Positions 23,015-33,660 of a stretch of 64,000 bases of DNA are shown piece by piece. The DNA comes from Alligator mississippiensis (lineage: Eukaryota > Chordata > Crocodylia > Alligatoridae). Position 1 is the first letter of the stretch; the number at the start of each line of letters is the position of its first letter. The stretch lies in NCBI RefSeq assembly GCF_030867095.1, contig NC_081824.1, forward strand, positions 55,338,882 to 55,402,881, written 5' to 3'. The notes below the pieces were generated by a model. It was not told the origin of the DNA, did no database searches, and worked only from the letters and a program-made list of their open reading frames with translations. A program made the translations under genes and the position numbers.

Positions 23015-24672
23015 CAAAGATCCAAACAAGTAAGACCTCTTCCACCAGTGTCTCAATGAAAAACTGGTGAATTCCAATCAACAAAAATGGAAGAATTTCA
23101 GCAGCATTTGTGGTGCCTTCAAGTCTACTATCATTAGTGTCTGTGAAGAGACACTTGGATTCTCTACCAGGAAACACTGAGACTAGTTTGTGAATGAACA
23201 GCAAAGCCAAAAGTTGATCAATCATAAGTGCAAGGCCTTTTTTGCTTGGCAGAACAACACCAACTCCAAGCAAAATAAATTGAATCACCAACAAGCAAGG
23301 CAGAGGTCCAAAGAAGGACCTGTGATATGAAGAAGAGATGGTGGAAAAACAAAGCAAAGGAGATTCAACATCTTGCTGACATCCATGATATTCATGATTT
23401 TTTCAGTGCCACCAAAGCCATGTATGATCTGAGCACTCATGGACCATGGGGTTGCTTTCCTTAGGTCTCAAGGAAAGCAACCCCTTTGAGACCTAAGGGT
23501 GGAGGAGACCTAGGAAAGGGCAGGGGAGCCATCAAGGAAAGAAGAGCCATCAACATCCATTGGAAGGAGTATTTTCTCAATTGAGACTGTTGTTGAAGAC
23601 AGTGTTCTCAATTCCATTCTGCAACACCCAGTCAGACATGATCTCAGAATCCCTCTAACCCTTGATGAGGTGAGGAAAATCCTCAAGCAAATAACGAACA
23701 ACAGTGCACCAAAATCTTCAAGAAGGGGGCAGAGGATCCCATATCATGGCTCCATGCCCTCATCTTAAGGATTTGGAATGATGAGGAAATCCCAAATGAT
23801 CCTAGGGACCCCATGATCATGACAATCTTCAAGAAATGAGACGAGGCTGACCGTGGAAATTATAGGGATCACTTTGATGTCAGCCACACAAAAGATCATT
23901 GCAAGAACCCTCCTGAACCATCTCCTTCCAGTTGCTGAAAAGCTCCTATCAGAATTTCAGTGTGGGTTTAGGATATCCAGAGCAACAACCAACATGATCT
24001 TCACTGTGAGTCAGCTGAAGGAAAAATGCCAGGAACAACATAAACCTTTCTATATGGCCTTCTTCAGCCTCATGAAAGCCTTTGACTTTGTCAACCAAGA
24101 AGTGCTATAGAGGAACTTTCTGAGGTACAGATGCCCACCGAAAGTCATCATCATTCTTCACCTGCTCCATGATGGTACGTGAGCAGTGGTGCTCAGTAAT
24201 TGATATATCACAGATCCCTTTGAGGTTAAGAATGCAGTGAAGGAAGGCCGCATCATCACTCCAACACTCTTCTTGATATGCCTTAATGTGATGCTACATC
24301 TCACCACCAACAATTTTCCTGTCAGAGTGGAAATAAACTGCCAATTGGATAGTGAGCCATTTAATTTCAGTCAACTTTGAGCCAAAACCAAGACTACCCT
24401 GATCTCAATTACTGAGCTCCACTATGATGATGATGCTGTAGATTGTTAATGTGTGAGGCATACAAGAGACTGGGACTGACACTTAACTTTCAGAAGACTA
24501 AGGTCCTCCATCAAAAAGCTTTTAATAAGGAGTCCCCAGCTCCAATAATTCAGATTGATGGTGAGACTCTGGAGAACACTGAGTATTTCCTGTACCTCAG
24601 AAGCTACCTCTTGCAAAATTGCAAAATCTTGCAATCTCGGAGGAAAGGTAACAAAAGGGCACAGTAATCCCC
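23015..24672 (+). pseudogene. Decayed non-CR1 LINE ORF2 (reverse transcriptase)
   Basis: Plus-strand frames, broken many times, show the endonuclease-RT linker near 23330-23420 (KKRWWKNKAKEIQ, then DFFSATKAMYDLSTHGP). The RT core follows at 23853-24110 (IGITLMSATQKIIARTLLNH, then LLSEFQCGFRISRATTNMIF, then a MKAFDFVNQE patch). Next is a YDDD patch near 24425 where the catalytic F/YADD box is expected, then a region at 24443-24667 with LTLNFQKTKVLHQKA and IDGETLENTEYFLYL. These patterns differ from CR1 and resemble the RTE-like or jockey-superfamily LINEs found in reptiles and fishes; the exact clade is not assigned. No intact frame remains. Confidence 0.65.
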
Positions 24673-24684
24673 TTAGCTCAGCAG

Positions 24685-24764
24685 GGAACTTGTGGACTTC
24701 CTACATCTAAAAAGAGAGGCTTATAAAGGATGGAAGACAGGAATCACTACCAAGGAGGAGTATT
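24685..24764 (+). pseudogene. Older CR1 copy, left part (host of nested insertion)
   Basis: A short CR1 ORF2 segment translates as DFLHLKREAYKGWKTGITTK followed by EEYS, the pattern just before the CRDxVRKAK motif of CR1. The expected continuation is missing here but appears 1.7 kb later at about 26466, indicating that a younger CR1 split this copy. Confidence 0.55.
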
Positions 24765-26463
24765 CTGTACTGGTCTGGACCTGTAGTCCTCTTTAACAAA
24801 TTCTTTGCCTCCATTTTTCTGAGCAGGGACCGGGACATCCCCCCCCACTGGGATTCCGGACAGACTCAGGAGAGGCACATCCAGGCCTAAGGTCAGTGAG
24901 GACCTAGTTAGGGAACTTCAGATGGGGCTGGATGTGTTCAAGTCAGCAGGCCCAGATGATCTCCACCCCAGGGTGCTGAGGAAATTGGCAGAGGTCATTG
25001 TGGGACCCCTGTCATGGCTTTACAAGCACTCATGGTGCTCTGTCCAGGTGCCAGAGGACTGGAAAAGGGCCAATGTGGTCCCCATTTTCAAGAAAGGGAG
25101 GAAGGAGGACCCGGGTAACTATAGGCCCGTTAGTTTTAGCTCAGTCCTGGGGAAGCTGTTTGAGAAAAGTATCCAAGAGCACATCTGTGAGGGACCAGCA
25201 GGGAAGATTATGCTTAGGGGCAACCAACATGGGTTCATTAGGGGCAGGTCGTGTCAGACCAACCTAGTGGCCTTCTACGACCAGGTCACAAAATCCTTAG
25301 ACACAGGTGTCACGGTGGACATAGTTTTTCTGGACTTAAGGAAGGCCTTCCACACTGTTTCTCACCCCATTCTCCTTAGAAAAAATTAGGCGACTGTGGT
25401 GTTGATGCCTACACAGTCAGATATATCACAAATTGGCTGAAGGGACGCACCAAGAGAGTGGTGGTGGATGGATCTTTTTCAACCTGGAGGGATGTGGGCA
25501 GTGGGGTTAACCAGGGCTCAGTCCTCGGGTCCGCACTGTTTAACATCTTCATCAGCGACTTGGACAAGGGGGTGAAAAGCACCTAGTTCAAATTCATGGA
25601 TGACACTAAGATTTGGGGTGAGGTGGGCACACTAGAAGGGACAGGCTACAACTAGATCTGGACAGATTATAGGGGTGGGCGTATGAAAATAGGGTGGGTT
25701 TCAAAACTGATAAATGCAAGGTACTATACCTAGGGAAAGAGAACCAGCAGCATACCTACAGGCTGGGGAACTCCCTTCTCATCAGCACAGAGACAGAAAA
25801 TGATCTTGGAGTCATTATTGATTCTAAGATGAACATGGGCCACCAATGTGGGGATGCAGTCAGAAAGGCTAACCGCACCTTCTTATGCATTCACAGATGC
25901 ATCATGAGCAGGTCCAAGGAGGTGATCCTCCCCCTCTATGCGACCTTGGTCAGGCCCCATTTGGAGTACTGTGTCCACTTCTGGGTGCTGCACTTCAGGA
26001 TGGATGTGGACAGCATTGAGAGGGTCCAAAGAAAGACTACTCGCATGGTCAGGGGGCAGCAGGGCAAGCCCTACGAGGAGAGGCTACAGGACCTGAACCG
26101 GTTCAGTCTCCACAAGAGAAGGCTGAGAGGGGATCTGTTGGCCTTCTATAAACTTACCAGGGGGGACCACCAGGGAATGGGAGAGTCCCTGTTCCCCCGA
26201 GCACTACCAGGAGTAACTAGGAATAATGGCCACAAGCTGACTAAGAGTAGGTTCAGGCTGGACATCAGGAGGCACTACTTAAGTCAGGGTGACTAGGATC
26301 TGGAACCAACTTCCAAGGGAAGTGGTGCTCACTCCTACCCTGGGGGTCTTCACAAGGAGGCTAAATAATCACCTAGCTGGGGTCATTTGACCCCATCATT
26401 CTTTCCTGCCCATGGAAAGGGGTCAGACTTGATGATCTGCTCAGGTCCCTTCCTACCCTGCCA
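24765..26463 (+). pseudogene. CR1 LINE inserted into an older CR1
   Basis: It enters near FNKFFASIFLS and runs through most of the CR1 RT domain to the 3' tail. At 24922-25389 an open 155-codon stretch holds FKSAGPDDLHPRVLRKLAE, VPEDWKRANVVPIFKKG, GNYRPVSF and FLDLRKAFHTVSH. After a frameshift the [15 protein letters not shown] and [19 protein letters not shown] patches follow. The catalytic box at 25593-25604 reads FMDD instead of FADD, with a premature TAG at 25584-25586 just before it. At 25694-26296 a 200-codon frame holds the C-terminal region (KCKVLYLGKENQQHTYRLG, LPLYATLVRPHLEYCVHFW, HKRRLRGDLLAFYKLTRG). The CR1 tail ends near CTGCCAACTATGAA. Confidence 0.85.
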
Positions 26464-26905
26464 ACTATGAAACCAGGAAAGCCAAGGCTGCAACCCAACT
26501 CCAACTAGCTGCACATATCAAAGACAATAAAAAGTCCTTTTTCAAATATGTGGAGAGTCAGAAGAAAAGCAAGGATAACATTGGACCCCTGCTAAATGAA
26601 ATGGGACAATTGACAACCGACACCCAGGAAAAAGCCAACTTGCTTACTGAGTACTTTGTGTCATTTTTTCACCAGCTGAAAGGGACTACCCTGCCTAGCA
26701 TCATGTGGGATGGCCAATGTGAGAGTGAATTTATACCCATCAATGGTGTAGACCTTGTAAAGGAACACCTTGAGAGGCTGGACACCTTCAAGTCAACTGG
26801 TCCTGACAGATTGCACCCCAGAATACTTAAGGAGCTGTCAGGTATCATAGCCCAACCACTGGCAAGGATATTAGAGAACTCGTGGTGCTCAGGTTAGGCC
26901 CCTGG
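26464..26905 (+). pseudogene. Older CR1 copy, right part
   Basis: CR1 ORF2 resumes here upstream of where the inserted copy began: TRKAKAATQLQLAAHIKDNK, KSFFKYVESQKKSKDNIGP, ANLLTEYFVSFFHQLKG, then DTFKSTGPDRLHPRILKEL. It stops at ILENSWCSG, where CR1 similarity ends without a normal 3' tail. With 24685-24764 it reconstitutes the gene order of a single older element. Confidence 0.72.
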
Positions 26906-29286
26906 GAAAAACTGGGATTCAGGCCCCTTCTGTTCTGGGGCCTTGTTAGCTGGTGTCACTTTTATCTCACATTATGCAACAGTATTGTACATATACCCAG
27001 TTCCCAGACTGTTTTCCAAACTGTGTGTCCTTGTTGGTCTTGTGTTAGATAATCTGTCTGCTTCCAAGGCTATGGAAAGACTGTCTGACCCAGACTTTTA
27101 GAAATCAATTAATTCCTGCTGCCCATCCTGATCCACATATACCTACCTACCTACAAACCAATTTTCAAAAAGCAAATGTCTAAATACCGTTTCTAGGCCA
27201 ACACCTACCTATGCCCACTCAGTCTGTTGCACCAGCATTATGAGCCCCTGCCTTGCCACTGCCATATGAGCAGTGCAAGCTGCCCACGCCTCCACTGCTG
27301 ACACTACCAAACTCTGGCCCCTGGGCAAGAACCCAGGGGCCACATTGCACCTTTTCATAAGCTGCCAGTTGGATAGCCAGGAATTAAGAGAATAAACACT
27401 GAATGAAGCAGAAACCTTATGCTATGTGACAACGTAATTACATTTTGGCACAATGCACAAACACAAGTGACCTGAACTAAGTCTGCATGGAAAACCTTAA
27501 TTCTGGCATTTCTTAAATTGTGAATGCTTGACTTTGCAGCCTGAGCATTATTTTCAAGTTGTTTTTCAGATGTATAAAAATGTGTATGCATACACACATC
27601 ACAACTTTCTACACATAAGAGCCGTAATACATTTATAACTGACAGAATTAAAAAGGTTTTGTTTTTCTTGAACTCTAGTGCAAACCTTGAGCACCCAGGA
27701 GATTTTCTAAATCCATGAAAAAAACCAACCTAACTATTTAGCTTGCCAGGAAGCCAGATGCTATAGCAATTAAAAAAGAAAAAAAAAATCTTTGAAGATG
27801 CTACCACCTGCTTGCTCACAATGATTAGGTGCTTTAGACAAAGAATCTGCAATTTTGTGGTTAAAATCACAAGCAGCATGAAATTTAGACTAGGAAAAGA
27901 GGACAGATCCCAAACATAACAAGTAACAGCATTTTTTAATTTCAACAATGGCCCACAACATGGTGCATTCACAGCAAATATCTAATACATCACTAAGATG
28001 TTTATTTATATTCCTCCTCATTTTCCCACCAAACCCTGGAAAGCAGGACTAGCAGTAGATGTAAGCTTTTGTTTATTTTAGAAATAATAAAATAAACAGA
28101 TCATTGGTCTGGTTTGCCACAACACTATTTCTGCTGTACACTAGTGAAACTCCATTCCTTTAAGTTTATGCAGGTGTAAAAATGGAGGATCACAATGCCA
28201 AATCAGGCCGCATGTTGGAAGGAAGTTGTAAATGGTACTGGACATGTATTTCAATCAAAGAGGAAATTCAAATTACCTGTTTCTTGAGGTGATGATATTG
28301 CTGAATGATCAATGAATGGTTTCAGTCTATAACTACCACCCACTGAAACTTGTGAATTGTGTCTACATTCAAAGATAAGTATCTTAGGTTTGCAGTTATT
28401 TCCATCTTAGACTTTACAAAGAAATTATGCAAGTAGGTCAGAGAAAAAATACAGACATCCTTTTGATGAAAGACACGTCAATAAATGCATATAATAAAGT
28501 ACACATGCAAAACATATTCTCAATATTGGAAATATTTTTAAAGGTTTTTACACAGTCTAACACATGAACTATATTTAATTTTTTTATTTACTAATGGAAA
28601 CTTTAATTTTAGTAAAGAATCATAGACTGTGTACTCCAGCCCAGAAAATAACTTTAAAATGGTATAGAATAAAATATTTACATTCTGAGACCATCCACTC
28701 TACTGTTGCTCACCTTTGGCCCTCTAGCTCTTTCTTACTAACTCTTGTAAGTCTTTGTGCTCTACCGGTGACCTGCTTTCCTACTGTTTATTTGGTTGGC
28801 CAACAAAGGTTTCATTGCGCTTACATTTTTCTACAATAGCTATCCAAAAGATACAGGACTGACACTCTGATATACTGCAGCTTGCAGCTGTAGAGTACCA
28901 AAGATTTTATAACAAGTCCCAAAACAGGAAACAACTGATTTACACATTTCAGTACTTTTATGATATTTGTCTCCTTGGCAGAATTTCACAACAATACTGC
29001 TTGGATTAAAGGGACGTGGTGCTACAGAAATTAAGAGCTCTTTCTACAGGTCCAGAGACATCAGTACAAGCCCTACAATACAACCAATAACTTTATGGTC
29101 TGTATATTGTGTTGCTTATCTAGTAAAACTGATATTTTTGGACCCTGAGCTGGTCTTTGTCTTGCTGCAGGCTTCCCACTTAATCCCAGCTCCTTTGCCC
29201 TTGCCTCTGACCCAACCCCGTGTCTAACTCCTGTCCCTCTGCTCCCTGACCCCACTCTCTGCCACCTTTGACCCCCATCCCAGCTC

Positions 29287-29490
29287 TCCCTCTATGTCCC
29301 AGCTTCTCTGCCAGCTTCCTGCTCCCCCGGATCACCGCTGCTCCACCACCACCACTTCTCCCGACCTCCCAGCTTCTCTGCTAGTTGCCTGCTGTCCTGG
29401 CTCACCACTGCTCCATCACCTCCACCTCTCCTGATGTCCCAGCTCTGTTCCATCACCTCCACCTCTCCTGACCTCCTGGCTTCTGGCAGA
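29287..29490. repeat. 70-bp tandem repeat, about 2.5-3 copies
   Basis: AGCTTCTCTG at 29301 and 29371 and AGCTCTGTTC at 29441 mark a 70-bp period. Each unit is pyrimidine-rich and contains CTCACCGCTGCTCCAYCACC-like text. The third copy lacks the TTCCTGCT-containing front half. Confidence 0.7.
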
Positions 29491-29859
29491 GAAGCCAGCT
29501 CTTTCCACTCCTGCTCCCCAGCTTCCTACCTCCACCTTTGCTGCCTCTGCTTGCCCGGCTCCACGTCTGGCTCTCCCGGTCCCATCTCCACCGCCTCTTT
29601 TGCCTGGGGCCCCAAGTGCTCCCTAGTTACCAAGCACCCCAATTACCCCAAGTGCCCCTAGTGTTAACACACACTGAAGTGTGTGTTGTGTGTGTATATA
29701 TGCGTATGTGTGTGGACCCATAGTGTCATATGTGCAGTTTGTGTGTGTGTATAATTTTGTGTCATACCCTGCCTAACAGCACAATGTTGAGATCCCGAGC
29801 ATTGATCTGACATGTGTAAAGTCAGCAACTTGTGTCCTACAGTGGAGTTAGTTAGTTTA

Positions 29860-29954
29860 CTGAGAGCTAAGAGCACCATTCATGTAGACAGTGATGGTTT
29901 ACAGTGGAACTAATTAGTCAGCTCTGCAGTAAAGCATCTTGTGTAGACACACCC
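29860..29954. mobile_element. Partial MITE of the GGG...CTACATG family
   Basis: The segment ends GCATCTTGTGTAGACACACCC and contains ACTAATTAGTCAGCTCTGCAG and two TTTAC/GTAAA motifs found in the other copies. No matching left terminus was found. Confidence 0.45.
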
Positions 29955-31459
29955 TCGCAGAGCCAGAAGAAGAACAAGGAAATGAGAACATGACTTTTTG
30001 GTTTGGTGAAGGGAGGTTCTGGTCCCTTCTGTGGAGGTTATTTCTGTCTTTTCATCAAGGACTAATTCAAAACATGCAGAGAATCCTGGCAGCAGGGACT
30101 GGATTCTCCTGCTCTGGTGATTTTCCACTGTACTAGACCACAGAGTAAGACTCCCTCTTCTTGGTTCTCCTTCTAGTCCAGTGACTCTTGGACTTTTGAC
30201 TGCACAGGATTGCAGAGTGCTCTCAGACAGCCTAGTAGGGAGGACTCCTGGGAAACATGAGCTCTGAGTTTTGCGCTTTTCAGGATGAGGTGAGTTTAGT
30301 ACAATTCCTGAGCAAATGCTGTCATCATGTTATTGTACAAAAGATAAACCACTACTGTTTTCTATTAAACTACATAAGTGCTCTCAGTATCAGTCACTCA
30401 GTCTAGTCTGTTTCTGCCTAAGGATTCTGGGACTTGGTCATAATTTTACGCCCCATGATTTAAGTTGCCCTATAGCCTAGTAAGGAGTGAAGAACTTTAG
30501 ATGACTGAACTGGATTGTTTCTGAGCATATATGACAGCACAAGTCTAGTTGCCAAGAGGTCTTTTCAGGCCAAAGAGGAGGTGCCTAATGTGTCTAGATG
30601 AATAAGTAGTTTTGTGTCCACTGAGCCTGGTTAATTAGGATTGTTCTTTGTGATTAGGCACCTAAATTCTATCTAAACCTGTTTAAGCACCTAAATCCTT
30701 GTTACACATTAATTTTATGCAGCTCCTGGAGCTCTTAATCCCTGGATTGTCCACACATTAACACTTGAAACTAGTTTTAAGAATACTTTAGGCAGTTTAT
30801 AGTTACTCCAGTCCAGGACAGGTTTATCTATGACCCATGTTACCCAGCTTATGTTCCATTAATGTGTAGTCAGTCCCTATAGATGAACCACCCAAGTTGC
30901 AATCCTCCAGCATTCCAGGGTATGATGTCCTCTCTCCCACCCTCCTGTTCTGTGTGCACAAATTTTCTACTGCATGAACTCAACTGCCAAAAGACAGCTC
31001 TGGCACCAAGCCAACTCCCCCTCCTGCCTCTTGTGGTGCCACATCCTGACTCCCAGGGTTTGCAACCCTATGCAAACAGCTTGAAGAACACATGCCCGCT
31101 AGCCAGGTAACAGGGCATGGATAGGTCCAGAAGCGGGGTATAGTGGGAGTAGGGGGGGAGAACAAGGTAGGGGGCAATCTGATCCCCATGGACTGGGGCT
31201 TCCTCCCTGGGGCAGGACCAATAGTTTCTCTAAAAGCACTTTCCATCACTTCTCCCTCTCCAAGCAACTCAGGGAAGCACCACTAGCACCTCCACACCCC
31301 AATCCCAAATCCCACTTTATTAAAACATGAGACCTTCTTTAATTTACTTCCTCTTTATTTCTTTTTATTTTATCCTTCAGTGGTTGACTTTCTTCATTTC
31401 ACCACCCTTTCCTCCCATTTCCTTTCCACCTCATATGTCATTACCCACCCCCATCCCTT

Positions 31460-32728
31460 GACTTTAGCAGGCCTTTGATATGAACTGCCACAATATTGTT
31501 GCAAGGAAGCTAAGGAAATACAGGTTGAATGAATGGACTGTAAGCTGGATAGAAAACTGGATGGATTGTCAAGCTCAGTAGGTAGCAATGAGCGGCTTAA
31601 TATCTAGTTGGAAGTCAGCATCGAGTGGAGTACCTCCATGGTTGGTGCTGGGGCCGGTTTTCTTTAATATCTTTATGAATGACCTACGAGATGGCATACA
31701 GTGCACCCTCAGCAGGTTTGCAGATAACACCAAGCTCTGGGGGAGTAGTAGTAGATATGATGGAAGATAGGGCTAGGATTCAGAGAGACCTCAACAAATT
31801 GGAGGACTGAACCAAAATAAATCACATGAGGTTCAATATGGACAAGTGCACAGTATTGCACTTAGGACAGAACAATCCCATGCACCAGTGGAAGCAGGGG
31901 ACTGACTGGCTAAGCAGCAGCTCTGCACAAAAGGACCTGGGAGTTACAGTGGATAATACATTGAATATTAGCCAACAGTGTGCTCTTGTTGTGAAGAAAG
32001 CTAATGACATACTGGGCTGCATTAGAAGGACGAGTGCCAGCAGGCTGAGGGATAGGCTTATTCTCCTCTATTTGGCACTTGTGAGGCCACATCTGGAGTA
32101 TTGTGTCCAGTTTTGGGCACCCCACTACAGAAAGGATAGCAGCCTTCAACTACATGAAAGATGGTTCCAAAGAGGATGGAGGTAGACTTCTCAATGGTAG
32201 TAGATGATAGAATATGAAGCAATGGTCTCAAATTTCAGGAAGGGAAGTTTAGGTTAGATATCAGGGAAAAATTCCTCGTGAAGTAGTAAAGCACTGGAAC
32301 AGGTTCCCTAGAGATGTTGCGCAATCTCCATTCTTGGACGTTTTTAAGACCCAAATAGACAAAGCCTTGCCTGGGATGCAAAGCTGTCCCTGGAGGAGAT
32401 GAATCAGGGTGACTGAACCAGACTCCACATTTGGGGGAGCCCCGCAGAGTGAGGCAGAGCAGCAGCAGTGCGGAGCCAGGCATAGTGATGGGTCCACATC
32501 CAGCCACTTACTAGCCCACCCCCGCCGCCATGATGCCAGCAGTGGCAGCTTCTTTGGATCTGGGGCCCAGATCTGAGTGGGGGTGGGGGTGAGGTCCTGC
32601 ATGGGCTGATTTTCTCCAGGCCCCGCACCCTGCTCAGGTCAGCTCTTCTGGGATGATATAATTGGGGATGGTTCTTCTGTGTGCTCCTGAAGTCACTTTC
32701 ACCCCTAATTTCCTAGGATTCAATGATC
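31460..32728 (+). pseudogene. CR1 LINE, 5'-truncated, with internal deletion and insertion
   Basis: Plus-strand translation gives a DFSRPFD-like start, KLRKYRLNEWTVSWIENWMD, VLGPVFFNIFMNDLRDGIQC and CTLSRFADNTKLWG. The catalytic box at 31717-31728 therefore reads FADN, losing the second aspartate. At 31826-32185 the frame holds MDKCTVLHLGQNNPMHQWKQ, ALVVKKANDILGCIRRTSAS and ALVRPHLEYCVQFWAPHYRK. A deletion then joins YRKD directly to the AAFNY region, as shown by comparison with the CR1 at 4746-5396. The 3' part is split by about 235 bp of GC-rich sequence (about 32405-32640) before the closing GATATAATTGGGGATGG and AATTTCCTAGGATTCAATGAT tail. Confidence 0.85.
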
Positions 32729-33203
32729 CCATTAACTCTCTGCCACCCAGCTGCATGCCCCACCAACCTATCTCTCAACCACCCTCCACCCCCGCCCCCC
32801 ACACACACACCTAAAGCAGGGATAGAAGCTTGTCTCGACTTATCAACCCTGTAGTGGCAGCTTGCAGTTATAGCTCCTAATCTAGGCCCTGCTCACTAGC
32901 CTTCTTGTGGTAAGTCACAGCTGTGCAGCTGGTGACAAGCAGGGAATGTTTTAAGCCTTAAGGTGTAAGTGCTGCAAACCAGAGCTAGCACTCATACCAA
33001 TTAACATTTTAGCAGCTCAAAGTGCAATATGTAGCAAGGCCTTTAAAAGTCTATTAGGAATGAACCCAAAATTCTTTGTGATTTTTTAATGGAAGGTGCA
33101 ACTGAAGTAATAAATAATATTAAATTTTAATATTAAAATCACTTTCATTATGCTACCAGATATTACTTCATCTTGTGCACTTTTCTTAAGAAAAGTTTTA
33201 TCT

Positions 33204-33660
33204 GTGCATCTACATGTACAGTTAATGCAACTTGATAAACTCTGGACTACACTGCTCCCAGGTGTCTATACAACTGCCAAGGACAGCAGCACCTTGATCC
33301 AGGCTGGCAGCAGGCTCAGGGGGTCAGCCCCAGGCTCTGGGGACAGCATTGGGTGGTGGATGGGCTGGCTGAGGCACGAGAATGCTTGAAACTGTGCAGC
33401 CATGAGGCTGATCCCCTGTACCTGCTGCCAGCCCAGGGCTGCTCTGCCCCAGCAGGAAATGCTTCTGTCTCAGCCACTGTCCACACATGCATCGCAGCAG
33501 AGTAAGTGACTCTACTCTACTGTAGGATATTACAGTCTCTGACTACTATCTTACAAAGATAATTTATTGCGCTTTAATATCAGTGCACACACATAAAGCG
33601 ACACTTTACTGGGGAGCTAATTAGTCAACTCCACAGTAAAGCACACATGTAGATGCACCC
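33204..33660. mobile_element. MITE of the GGG...CTACATG family, about 457 bp
   Basis: The left end is GTGCATCTACATGTACAGTTAATG. The right end on the opposite strand is GGGTGCATCTACATGTGTGCTTTACTG. The right half contains GAGCTAATTAGTCAACTCC, also seen at 29.9 kb. The middle (33290-33480) is GC-rich, like the interior of related copies. No convincing target duplication. Confidence 0.5.

Noticed and set aside
29680..29760. GT-rich stretch that might be regulatory
   Set aside because: An interrupted simple repeat with no further support.
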